Positions 1-6,060 of a stretch of DNA of 7,240 bases are shown one piece after another (position 1 is the first letter of the stretch; every line of letters begins with the position of its first letter). This DNA is from Thermoplasmata archaeon (GTDB taxonomy: Archaea > Thermoplasmatota > E2 > DHVEG-1): positions 1 to 7,240 of the forward strand of contig QMTJ01000053.1 of assembly GCA_003651045.1 (NCBI GenBank), read 5' to 3'. The position numbers were made by a program, and so were the translations under genes. The notes below the pieces were generated by a model. That model worked only from the letters and a program-made list of their open reading frames with translations. It was not told where the DNA came from and searched no databases.

Positions 1-288
1 CCAACAATTGATCTGAGTAGTATTGTTAAATCAGGTAGTTTCAAAGAAAAGGCTAAAGAGTCGTTATCTGAAATTGTTAAAGAAATTGAAAACAATGTCG
101 CTAAGGTAAATATCATGGTTGAAGATGGTGATCCTGCTGATGAAATACTTATCACAGCTAAGAAAATAGAGGCTGATATAATTGTTCTTGGTTACAAGGG
201 TTATGGTAAAGAAGGAAGGTTTCTCCTAGGTAGCGTTACTGATAAAGTAGTGAGACATGCAAGTGTATCTGTACTCGTTGTAAGATAA
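1..288 (+). CDS. Universal stress protein (UspA family), C-terminal part; 5' end outside the window
   Basis: Frame 1 is open from the first base to TAA at 286-288 and gives the last 95 residues of a UspA-fold protein (family members are usually about 140-160 residues). The C-terminal part has the nucleotide-binding signature G-x2-G-x9-G-S, seen as GYKGY...LLGSVTDKVV (codons around 190-245), followed by the terminal strand HASVSVLVV typical of the fold. The preceding stretch VEDGDPADEILITAKKIEADIIVLG matches the usual 'G.p.~~I~~~a~~~~aDlivmG' region. The intact signature points to the ATP-binding subclass (MJ0577-like) rather than the non-binding UspA type. Such proteins are cytosolic dimers in stress or nucleotide-linked regulation, and the specific role cannot be read from sequence. 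The stop lies 16 bases before the CoaBC reading frame on the same strand, so co-transcription is possible, although a T8 tract sits in that gap. Confidence 0.93.
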   Translation, partial: PTIDLSSIVKSGSFKEKAKESLSEIVKEIENNVAKVNIMVEDGDPADEILITAKKIEADIIVLGYKGYGKEGRFLLGSVTDKVVRHASVSVLVVR

Positions 289-289
289 C

Positions 290-304
290 AAAAAAATTTT
301 TTTT
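290..304 (+). terminator. A7T8 tract between the stress protein and CoaBC; possible oligo-T terminator
   Basis: Seven A (290-296) are followed directly by eight T (297-304), immediately before the first ATG of the next gene. Archaeal RNA polymerase can terminate at U-rich stretches without a hairpin, so this may end the stress-protein transcript or attenuate read-through. It also works as AT-rich DNA upstream of a start with no recognisable Shine-Dalgarno sequence. Position and base run are observed; the terminator role is inference. Confidence 0.35.
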
Positions 305-1549
305 ATGGGTTTAATGATGCATCCATCTAAAGAGATACAAGGTGTTAAAAGTAACTATCTTTCTAAAAAACGTATTGTTTTAGGTGTCACTGGTAGTATC
401 GCTGCTGTTGAAACAGTGAAACTCGCTCGTGAACTTATAAGACATGGTGCAGAGGTTTACCCAGTTATGACTCCTTCAGCTACTAAAATCATTCACCCAG
501 ATGCATTATATTTCGCCACTGGTAATAAACCTGTGGTTGAACTTACAGGTGCAGCTGAACACGTATTTTTTTGTGGTCGTGTAAAAAAACCAGTGGATCT
601 CCTACTGATCTGCCCTTGCACTAGTAACACTATCTCTAAGATTGCCCACGGCATCGATGACACATCTGTTACAACATTCGCAACAACAGCAATTGGAACA
701 GGAATACCTATACTAATCGTACCAGCTATGCATCTTTCAATGTATGACCACAAAATAGTTCAACAAAACATTGAAAAATGTAAACAAATAGGTATAAAAT
801 TCATTTCACCTTTTATTGAGAGAAATAAGGCAAAGATGCCAGAGGTTGATGAAGTAGTCTCAAACGTAATACGTGAAATAGGGAGACAAGATTTCAGGGG
901 TAAAAAAATACTAGTAATTGGTGGTGCCACAGTAGAATCCATTGATGACGTGAGAATACTCACCAACCGTAGCTCTGGTAAAACCGCTGTTTCTTTAGCG
1001 ATTAACGCCTTTTATCGCGGTGCAGATGTCGAACTATGGCATGGTTCTATAACAGTAGATATCCCAAAATATATTAAAACAACAGTTTTTGAATCAGTAA
1101 AAGATTTATTAAAACTTTTAAAAACAAAAAACCTAAAAAAATTTGATGTAGTTATTTTAGCTGCAGCTGTCTCAGATTACATCCCTGAGAAACATAAAGG
1201 CAAAATTCCATCAGGTATAGAAAACTTTGTTATAAAAATGTCACCAGCTCCTAAAATCATTACATACTTGCGGAAACAGGTACCAAAAGCAGTGTTAGTT
1301 GGTTTCAAGGTTGAAGAAAAAAAAGAAAACCTGAAAGAAAAAGCTATGGAACTACTTAGAAAAAATAAACTCGATTTCGTCGTTGGAAACACGATTTCTG
1401 GTTTCACAAGGGATGAAAACGAAATCTGGATATATGATAAAAAAGGAGAAATCGATCATAAAAAAGATAAAAAAGAAATACTAGCTAATCATATTTTGGA
1501 TGTCGTTGCTAAAAAAGTTAAACCATTTGAGAATATAGTGAGAATATGA
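305..1549 (+). CDS. coaBC: Bifunctional phosphopantothenoylcysteine decarboxylase / phosphopantothenate-cysteine ligase (CoaBC, Dfp)
   Basis: This cytosolic CoA-biosynthesis enzyme joins cysteine to 4'-phosphopantothenate (CoaB, nucleotide-dependent) and decarboxylates the product to 4'-phosphopantetheine (CoaC, FMN-dependent). The 414 residues match the family's usual length of about 400. CoaC half (about 20-190): VTGSIAAVETVK for FMN binding (28-39), a candidate catalytic His86 in AAEHVFF, CTSN (105-108), and PAMHLSMY (140-147), where most bacteria have PAMN. The substrate flap reads FIERNKAKMPE and lacks the bacterial flap cysteine; from memory, methanogen homologues such as MJ0913 share both traits. 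CoaB half (about 198-400): GGATVESIDDVRILTNRSSG (206-225), AAAVSDY (286-292), KIPS (300-303), VGFKVE (332-337) and VGNTISGF (360-367). The start is uncertain: ATG also occurs at 314 and 317, and the conserved region begins near MHPSKEI (317). No Shine-Dalgarno is evident. The 3' end overlaps the next gene by ATGA. Confidence 0.96.
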   Translation: MGLMMHPSKEIQGVKSNYLSKKRIVLGVTGSIAAVETVKLARELIRHGAEVYPVMTPSATKIIHPDALYFATGNKPVVELTGAAEHVFFCGRVKKPVDLLLICPCTSNTISKIAHGIDDTSVTTFATTAIGTGIPILIVPAMHLSMYDHKIVQQNIEKCKQIGIKFISPFIERNKAKMPEVDEVVSNVIREIGRQDFRGKKILVIGGATVESIDDVRILTNRSSGKTAVSLAINAFYRGADVELWHGSITVDIPKYIKTTVFESVKDLLKLLKTKNLKKFDVVILAAAVSDYIPEKHKGKIPSGIENFVIKMSPAPKIITYLRKQVPKAVLVGFKVEEKKENLKEKAMELLRKNKLDFVVGNTISGFTRDENEIWIYDKKGEIDHKKDKKEILANHILDVVAKKVKPFENIVRI

Positions 1550-2439
1550 ACGCTGTTGCATTTGCACCAGGTCATATATCTGGTTTTTTTGAACCTGTTT
1601 ATCATGATGAGGATTTAACTCGTACTGGTTCACGCGGTGCAGGGATTAACATTACACTTGGAGCAATTTCTAGGGTTTACATTGAAAATTCTAGGCAACA
1701 AAACATAGAAGTTTATTTCAACAATAAAAAATCTAACGCCCTCGTTACGAAGTTAGCTCTTAAATATTTACTAGGTGAGAAACCATTTCATGTTGTTGTG
1801 AAAACAAGATTTGACCTCCCAATGAGTCAAGGTTTCGGTATGAGCGCTGCTGGTGCTCTTAGCGCTACATATGCTCTTGCGAAACTACTTGGTGTTTCAA
1901 AGAATGATGCTATGCGTGCATCTCATTATGCTGAGGTTCAACTAAAAACTGGTTTAGGAGATGTAATCGCTAGTTGTTTTGGTGGTATTGAAATACGGAA
2001 AACCGCGGGTCTACCACCATGGGGTGTTATCGAACACATACCTGGTAAATTTGATATCGTGTTATGTATAGTGGGTAAAAAAGTTGACACAAAAAAAGTG
2101 TTATCTGATTCCTCTAGAATTGGTAAAATAATTGATTATGGTAAATATTGTACAAAGAAAATACTTGAGAAGCCATCTGTAGAAAACTTGTTCAAGCTTT
2201 CACAGGTTTTTACAGAAAAAACTGATTTAGCAGACAAACAGGTACTTGAAGCTATTGAAGCTGCGAACCAGTATGGTAAAGCTAGTATGTGCATGCTTGG
2301 TAACTCCATATTCGCCATGGGTGAAACAGAAAAACTTTATAGAGTTCTTTCATCTTTTGGTAAAGTTTTTGTCTGTAGTGTTGATGAGCTGGGAGCACGG
2401 GTTATAGAAGGTAAAGATTCAAAAAGTTTTTTTAAATGA
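1546..2439 (+). CDS. pok: Pantoate kinase (archaeal GHMP-kinase family, COG1829-like)
   Basis: It phosphorylates pantoate to 4-phosphopantoate with ATP. In most archaea this replaces the bacterial PanC/CoaA order: phosphopantothenate synthetase next adds beta-alanine and CoaBC then continues the pathway. The 297 residues are near family length. The N-terminus FAPGHISGFFEP (6-17) and TGSRGAGINITLG (27-39) are characteristic of the family. The GHMP ATP-binding loop reads LPMSQGFGMSAAGALS (91-106), with P-x3-G-x-G-x-S-A spacing. HYAEVQLKTGLGDV (127-140) is a second conserved block, and CMLGNSIFAMG (249-259) is the C-terminal GHMP motif. The start ATG lies inside ATGA shared with the coaBC stop, so the two are translationally coupled. 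A T7 tract follows the stop. The alternative, another GHMP kinase such as a mevalonate-pathway enzyme, is unlikely given the SRGAG block and the coaBC partner. Confidence 0.93.
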   Translation: MNAVAFAPGHISGFFEPVYHDEDLTRTGSRGAGINITLGAISRVYIENSRQQNIEVYFNNKKSNALVTKLALKYLLGEKPFHVVVKTRFDLPMSQGFGMSAAGALSATYALAKLLGVSKNDAMRASHYAEVQLKTGLGDVIASCFGGIEIRKTAGLPPWGVIEHIPGKFDIVLCIVGKKVDTKKVLSDSSRIGKIIDYGKYCTKKILEKPSVENLFKLSQVFTEKTDLADKQVLEAIEAANQYGKASMCMLGNSIFAMGETEKLYRVLSSFGKVFVCSVDELGARVIEGKDSKSFFK

Positions 2440-2442
2440 AAC

Positions 2443-2449
2443 TTTTTTT
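2443..2449 (+). terminator. T7 tract after pantoate kinase
   Basis: Seven consecutive T begin three bases after the TGA at 2437-2439; another T7 run (2427-2433) lies in the last codons, and a T6 run is at 2487-2492. Clustered oligo-T on the coding strand just past a stop is the usual form of archaeal intrinsic termination. It lies in the 51-base gap between convergent genes, where a terminator is expected. No convincing hairpin precedes it. Confidence 0.5.
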
Positions 2450-2490
2450 ACATACTATAAATAAGAGTCATTAACAACTTAACAACTTTT

Positions 2491-3717
2491 TTAATCCAGT
2501 GTCCATAAACGTATATCTTGACATCCTGTTACACCTACCCATATGTATTTATTAAGACCTTGTATTGTAACATTTGCTCTAACTGTTACTTCAAGCCAAT
2601 CAGGTATAAATCTACCATCTAATGGCGGGATAAGCAATTTTCTATATGGTATAACTACTTCTCCTTTGAGTGTTGTAGTAGTATTTGCTTTAATTATACT
2701 ATCAGCTATATCACATGTTGCAATAACGCATCTTTTATTATGGTCACTCCGAGCGATTAAAACAGTGACATCCTTAGCCATGAGTTCAATATTATTTGGA
2801 TTATAAACATCAATAGTTATCTCATCTACAAAACCTCTTAAGGAGAATCTATAATCTCCTCTAATTATAGCCTCAGTTGGAAATTTAGAAGACAACAGTG
2901 TTTCTAAATCAGGAGTTTCAACCCTTGTCTCAACATAGAACGACAGGGATTCATTGAAACCAGCGATTATTGCAGATACTACAGTACTCATGTTCATCGT
3001 GAGAACCTCAGCATTCAACGCCTCAATAGAGATCATACCACTACCATTCACCCATGTTGTTTCTTTTGCTGATAAACAAAAACCAGGTAATCTTAAATCA
3101 CCTACAACACCTCCTGTTTCATTCCGTATCTCCACCAAAGTACTACTCACTACAATATCAAACATGTTAGGATTATATGCATCAACCATCAAAGTTACAT
3201 TAACCCCTTTCTGCGTTATCTCACTAAAATCAACATCTACTTTCAAAGCTGGTGAAGTAAAAATATTTTCAGCATCCCCTAGTATAGAGACAACAGTTAC
3301 AGACAAAGGCATAGTTTTCCTTATAAAACCAATATTTACACCAACATCACCCGTTATCCTAGTATTCAAAAACCGAGGGTTACACCCATGAAAATCAACG
3401 ACAAAAGACCCATTAAAAACCCTATGACCCCATGATGGTATAACACCACCATTGATTTCCATATAACCAACCCGTGTACCATTAGAGGTTCTCATAACCA
3501 CCTTGACATTCTCTACAACTACATCAAAACCATTCGAGTTAAAAACAGTAAAAGATACCTCTGCAACACCCTCATCTGAACCCACTTTTACAATATCAAC
3601 CTTAGTAGATACCTCCGGTATTTTCATAAACTGGATATTTAAAAAAATAAAAACCCCTGATATCAAGTTCACAATGGTTACCATTACAATTATAAACAAA
3701 ACCAACTTTTTTCTCAT
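2491..3717 (-). CDS. Membrane-anchored exported protein with three LEA14/WHy-like repeats
   Basis: The 408-residue protein starts with MRKK and one hydrophobic segment (about 5-30, FIIVMVTIVNLISGVFIFLNI), which reads as an uncleaved signal anchor; the rest would face outward. Three beta-rich repeats are visible, each containing a strand, an N-x-N turn and another strand: VFNSNGFDVVVENVKV (58-73), DAYNPNMFDIVVSSTLVEI (179-197) and DVYNPNNIELMAKDVTVLI (303-321). The N-x-N positions (60, 182, 306) are 122 and 124 residues apart. About 35 residues later each unit has a small loop and a final strand, as in WHy/LEA14 domains ('YNPN' or 'NPN' followed by V..v...l). There are nine N-x-S/T sequons, suggesting an S-layer-associated glycoprotein. 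LEA14-like domains are linked to desiccation or stress in plants, but their archaeal function is unknown, so I assign none. It has its own TATA-like box upstream and converges on the pantoate kinase gene. Confidence 0.8.
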   Translation of the reverse strand: MRKKLVLFIIVMVTIVNLISGVFIFLNIQFMKIPEVSTKVDIVKVGSDEGVAEVSFTVFNSNGFDVVVENVKVVMRTSNGTRVGYMEINGGVIPSWGHRVFNGSFVVDFHGCNPRFLNTRITGDVGVNIGFIRKTMPLSVTVVSILGDAENIFTSPALKVDVDFSEITQKGVNVTLMVDAYNPNMFDIVVSSTLVEIRNETGGVVGDLRLPGFCLSAKETTWVNGSGMISIEALNAEVLTMNMSTVVSAIIAGFNESLSFYVETRVETPDLETLLSSKFPTEAIIRGDYRFSLRGFVDEITIDVYNPNNIELMAKDVTVLIARSDHNKRCVIATCDIADSIIKANTTTTLKGEVVIPYRKLLIPPLDGRFIPDWLEVTVRANVTIQGLNKYIWVGVTGCQDIRLWTLD

Positions 3718-3750
3718 AAAAAAAATTCCATTTCACAATTTTTTCTAGTT

Positions 3751-3758
3751 TTTATATA
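3751..3758 (-). promoter_or_regulatory. TATA-like box for the LEA-repeat gene
   Basis: On the minus strand the sequence reads TATATAAA, 33 bases upstream of the ATG at 3717. With the usual archaeal spacing of about 25 bases from the box to the transcription start, initiation would fall near 3724-3728 and leave a leader of roughly 10 bases. No Shine-Dalgarno is seen in that leader, which is mostly T. The match and spacing are visible; use as a promoter is inference. Confidence 0.5.
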
Positions 3759-3879
3759 CACTACACTATTCTTTTTTTACACAGTTACGTCAATTTCTAA
3801 AAACACTCTAATTATATAATATTTTTTATTAAAAGAAACTATCAACTTTAGATTAACTATTTTAATGGATAATTTCTCT

Positions 3880-3886
3880 AAAAAAA
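3880..3886 (-). terminator. Oligo-T tract after the second PhoU/TrkA-C gene
   Basis: Seven A on the plus strand (seven T on the minus strand) start nine bases beyond the TAA of the upstream minus-strand gene, within the 178-base AT-rich gap 3718-3895. This fits an archaeal U-tract terminator closing the two-gene PhoU/TrkA-C unit and separates it from the LEA-repeat gene, which has its own TATA-like box. I see nothing else with structure in the gap. Confidence 0.45.
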
Positions 3887-3895
3887 TTGAAGTAT

Positions 3896-4477
3896 TTATA
3901 TCTCCCTAGTCTCACCCCGGGCTAACTCTATAAGATGTTTTTCTCCATCCTCTGGCCCCCTAGCAAACAAAACATCACCTGGATCAATTCTAGTTTTCCC
4001 AGTTGGACCATAAAGCCAACGATTTCCATGTCGCATAGCTATGACCATCATACCTGTTTCACTCGCGAGTTTCAACTCACCAAGAGTCTTACCGCATAAT
4101 ATAGATTTTTCATCCACCTGAACACGTGTAAAAACAATATCTGATTCACGTATACTATCCTTCAACACAGGATGAAGCTCTACATCACGAAGAACCACAT
4201 CAGCAATCTCCTGAGCAGCATCAGCAATCTGTTCACCAGCTTGAGCTAACTTCATCAAAGTCAAAGCATCATCAACCAAAAGTTTTCTATTCTTGACCTC
4301 CTCCAAAGTCTCCCTCTGAAGATCCTGATACAATTCATCAATAAGATTCTCAAGATCATACACTTCCTCAGCAATAATTCTATTATCATAAATTAAAGAC
4401 GAATAGGCGAGATCTATCATAAGCTCAGATTTATCCTTAATTTCAAACACAAGACTCTCAGCTTTATCTTTTTTCAT
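3896..4477 (-). CDS. PhoU domain + TrkA C-terminal (RCK_C) domain protein, paralogue 2
   Basis: A cytosolic protein of 193 residues with no membrane segment. Residues 8-98 are helical and PhoU-like: SELMIDLAYSSLIYDNRIIAEEV (17-39) and the second-helix metal-ligand pattern E-x3-D at E82/D86 within GEQIADAAQEIAD. Residues 115-188 form a TrkA-C (RCK_C) domain: FTRVQVDEKSILCGKTLGEL, then ETGMMVIAMRHGNRWLYGP, then RIDPGDVLFARG, the strand order typical of that ligand-binding fold. Both domains together match the archaeal COG3273 type. TrkA-C domains bind ions or small ligands and regulate cation channels; PhoU domains bind di- or trivalent metals and interact with transporters. A role as the regulatory subunit of a cation transporter is inferred from the domains and from the MgtE-like genes upstream. 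The start shares ATGA with the preceding gene, and AGGTG (plus-strand 4483-4487) provides a ribosome-binding site. It is about the same protein as its neighbour, minus that neighbour's N-terminal extension. Confidence 0.87.
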   Translation of the reverse strand: MKKDKAESLVFEIKDKSELMIDLAYSSLIYDNRIIAEEVYDLENLIDELYQDLQRETLEEVKNRKLLVDDALTLMKLAQAGEQIADAAQEIADVVLRDVELHPVLKDSIRESDIVFTRVQVDEKSILCGKTLGELKLASETGMMVIAMRHGNRWLYGPTGKTRIDPGDVLFARGPEDGEKHLIELARGETREI

Positions 4478-5157
4478 TCCAACACCTTCAACTTTCCTTT
4501 CAAAAATTTACTGAGATCCTCATATCCTTCTTCAGTACCTCTAACGATGAGCCAATCATCAGCCGTAATAGTCGTATCCGACCGTGGGTTATAAATCCAA
4601 TAATCACCACGTCTCACAGCTATAATACGCATACCGGTTTCAGATTCAACTTTTAAATCACCTATCCTCTGATTACATGCTTTAGACGTAGATGAAACCT
4701 GAACACGGAAGAGTTTTTCATCAGCTTTCTGAAAAATCCTTGAAAGAATAGGCCTAGTTTTACCCTCCAACATTTTCACAATATCACCAGCGGCATTAGA
4801 AATACTCTCAGCTGCTTCAGCAACTTGGAGAATACCAGCAAGTTGTTCAGCATCCTCTTTTGTACGAGCAGCCAGCATAGCCATCATACGTATATCATAG
4901 TTCAACTTATCCATACGAACCTCTAAAAACTTGACTTCCTCTGCGATCTCCTCATTATTAAAAAGAACTGCAGAGTACGCGAGATCTATGATAAGCTCTG
5001 ATATATCTTTCATCTCTGTTAATAAATCCTTAACAGATACTGGTTCATATTCAAGTTCACTGAACTCCTCTTTTTTCCATTTATCCTTAGGAGCTCTCTG
5101 TAAAATACCAAAAATGCTCTGATGTTTCTTCTCTTTCATATCTTTTTTACTCCCCAT
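4474..5157 (-). CDS. PhoU domain + TrkA C-terminal (RCK_C) domain protein, paralogue 1
   Basis: A 227-residue soluble protein with the same architecture as the overlapping downstream gene. It has a charged, lysine-rich extension (1-40), a PhoU-like helical domain (about 43-131) and a TrkA-C domain (about 148-222). Shared blocks show the pair to be duplicates: KDISELIIDLAYSAVLFNNE (50-69), IAEEVKFLE, IGDLKVESETGMRIIAVRRG (165-184), YWIYNP and DDWLIVRG. The second PhoU motif has drifted: where the downstream paralogue has E-x3-D, this one has E117-x3-N121, and a later Asp is replaced by K128. Metal binding at that site may therefore be weaker or lost. Its stop overlaps the next start (ATGA), so the pair is probably made in a fixed ratio. 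No Shine-Dalgarno precedes ATG 5157, and TATA-like sequence lies 16-32 bases upstream, so a leaderless mRNA is likely. Met7 is an alternative start. Likely role: regulatory partner of a cation transporter, by inference. Confidence 0.86.
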   Translation of the reverse strand: MGSKKDMKEKKHQSIFGILQRAPKDKWKKEEFSELEYEPVSVKDLLTEMKDISELIIDLAYSAVLFNNEEIAEEVKFLEVRMDKLNYDIRMMAMLAARTKEDAEQLAGILQVAEAAESISNAAGDIVKMLEGKTRPILSRIFQKADEKLFRVQVSSTSKACNQRIGDLKVESETGMRIIAVRRGDYWIYNPRSDTTITADDWLIVRGTEEGYEDLSKFLKGKLKVLE

Positions 5158-5172
5158 AAAACATATTTTAGG

Positions 5173-5189
5173 TATAAATACTATGTAAA
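5173..5189 (-). promoter_or_regulatory. TATA-like promoter element of the PhoU/TrkA-C gene pair
   Basis: On the minus strand two overlapping candidates are present: TTTACATA (5189-5182) and TATTTATA (5180-5173). Archaeal spacing of about 25 bases from the first would place the transcription start at the A of ATG 5157, giving a leaderless message. Spacing from the second would start near 5148 and favour Met7 (5139). The absence of a Shine-Dalgarno before 5157 agrees with either reading. Confidence 0.45.
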
Positions 5190-5304
5190 AAAACTAAACT
5201 CGTTAGATAGTAAAGATTTGTAGAGACAAACTTGATTAAACAGTTACCCATTGTTATAGATTCTGAATAAAAACCAGAGATAAATAACTATCGGAAAAAC
5301 AACT

Positions 5305-5386
5305 GAGATTGTCAACTTAAACATTTTTTACGATATGTTTTCTTCTGTTAATTTCACCTATTAGAGGGTTTTAAGTTGACACTCTC
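5305..5386. repeat. 17-bp inverted repeat (16/17 match) with 48-base spacer
   Basis: The left arm 5305-5321 reads GAGATTGTCAACTTAAA. The reverse complement of the right arm 5370-5386 reads GAGAGTGTCAACTTAAA. They differ only at the fifth base, and the inner 12 bases (TGTCAACTTAAA) are identical. The spacer is 5322-5369. The arms could pair into a long-stem hairpin in RNA, serve as two oppositely facing binding sites for a dimeric regulator, or be the ends of a very small decayed element. No target-site duplication is obvious at the outer edges. It lies 148 bases upstream of the PhoU/TrkA-C start and 102 bases past the MgtE-like stop. Confidence 0.85.
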
Positions 5387-5401
5387 TTTTTTCAAATTGA
5401 C

Positions 5402-5411
5402 AAAAAAAAAA
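5402..5411 (-). terminator. T10 tract after the MgtE-like pair
   Basis: Ten consecutive A on the plus strand give T10 on the transcribed-direction strand, 76 bases beyond the stop of the second MgtE-like gene. It is among the longest homopolymers in the window and lies directly before the inverted repeat in the direction of transcription. Archaeal termination at such U tracts is well established; its use here is inferred. Confidence 0.5.
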
Positions 5412-5487
5412 CCAACCACACGATTTTACCCCCTTCAAAAAACCAGCTCTTATACCAATAAAACAAAAATATTAGATAAATAAGCAA

Positions 5488-6060
5488 TTAAACTCCTAAC
5501 ACAATCTGAATTAATAAAAACAAAAACAATATCCCCATCACATCCCCAATAGTTGTAACAACAGGCGCCACCATATCATCCGGGTCAACTCCTTTTTTAT
5601 ATGACAAAAAAGCTGTAAAAACACTCACTATTGACACTACAAAAACAAGTAAAACACCTGTCAGAAACACAATACTTATAAAATCAACTAAACCAACATC
5701 CCCACCAGCACTAGAACGAGACAGAAACACAATATATACTAAGTAAATTATCACCGCTAAAACAATATATGTTACACCACCAAGTAACAACGACATAAAC
5801 AAGTTATCATGCATCTCTTTATCCTTTAAACTTAAACTAATATACCCTACATGAAGACCAGAAGCAAGACGAGCACCGAGTATACTACCAATATTGCCAC
5901 CGACACTATTAATAACAGGAACAGAAATCAAAAAAATAGGAAACAACATCAAAACCTCTTCATTACCCTGCAACAATTGACCAGCTGCAATCTCAATAAA
6001 AATAGTAACACTCAGAAGAGGCAAACCATGTTTAACAATTTTCTTCCAACTATAAATCAT
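5488..6060 (-). CDS. MgtE/SLC41-type divalent-cation transporter membrane domain, subunit 2
   Basis: A 190-residue integral membrane protein with about five hydrophobic segments (roughly 11-29, 35-53, 87-113, 124-151, 167-188), the size of one MgtE membrane domain without the cytosolic N and CBS domains of bacterial MgtE. Signature blocks are PVINSVGGNIGSILGARLAS (48-67) after the second helix and GVDPDDMVAPVVTTIGD (157-173) leading into the last helix. Asp173 is in the position expected for the Mg2+-coordinating pore aspartate of MgtE. The family (COG1824-like permeases) conducts Mg2+ or related divalent cations, and the actual ion is not decidable here. It overlaps the preceding paralogue by ATGA and has a strong Shine-Dalgarno, GAGGTGAT (plus-strand 6064-6071), inside that upstream gene. 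Identity with its partner is low outside the signatures, so the duplication is old. The pair is presumably a heterodimer, by inference. Confidence 0.88.
   Translation of the reverse strand: MIYSWKKIVKHGLPLLSVTIFIEIAAGQLLQGNEEVLMLFPIFLISVPVINSVGGNIGSILGARLASGLHVGYISLSLKDKEMHDNLFMSLLLGGVTYIVLAVIIYLVYIVFLSRSSAGGDVGLVDFISIVFLTGVLLVFVVSIVSVFTAFLSYKKGVDPDDMVAPVVTTIGDVMGILFLFLLIQIVLGV

Larger units (their letters stand above)
5158..5487. other. 330-base gene-free stretch between the MgtE-like pair and the PhoU/TrkA-C pair
   Basis: I find no convincing coding frame or tRNA/rRNA here. Going in the minus direction from the MgtE-like stop, it holds C-rich (plus-strand) then AT-rich sequence, a T10 tract (5411-5402), a 17-bp inverted repeat with a 48-base spacer (5305-5386), about 115 bases of unremarkable sequence, and the TATA-like promoter of the next gene (5173-5189). 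It is far longer than the other gaps in this window, so it likely separates two transcription units and may hold regulatory sites or a small RNA. Confidence 0.6.

Noticed and set aside
493..753. Open frame antisense to CoaBC
   Set aside because: Lies opposite a well-conserved enzyme; the translation has no family features and no start context, so it is a shadow frame.
2471..2486. Tandem direct repeat TTAACAAC x2 between the convergent genes
   Set aside because: Only two 8-base copies in AT-rich sequence; it shares CAACTTAA with the inverted repeat at 5305-5386, but that much overlap is plausible by chance.
2954..3391. 145-codon plus-strand open frame opposite the LEA-repeat gene
   Set aside because: The minus-strand frame has a signal anchor, regular repeats and a TATA-like box; the plus-strand translation is low complexity in T/S/P with no ribosome-binding site.
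5305..5386. Inverted repeat as insertion-sequence or MITE termini
   Set aside because: The total span is only 82 bases, there is no clear flanking target duplication and no transposase remnant; kept only as one possibility under the inverted-repeat finding.
5158..5487. Possible tRNA, C/D-box RNA or known Mg2+ riboswitch in the long gap
   Set aside because: No cloverleaf, no paired RTGATGA and CTGA boxes in the right arrangement, and no recognisable M-box or similar core.
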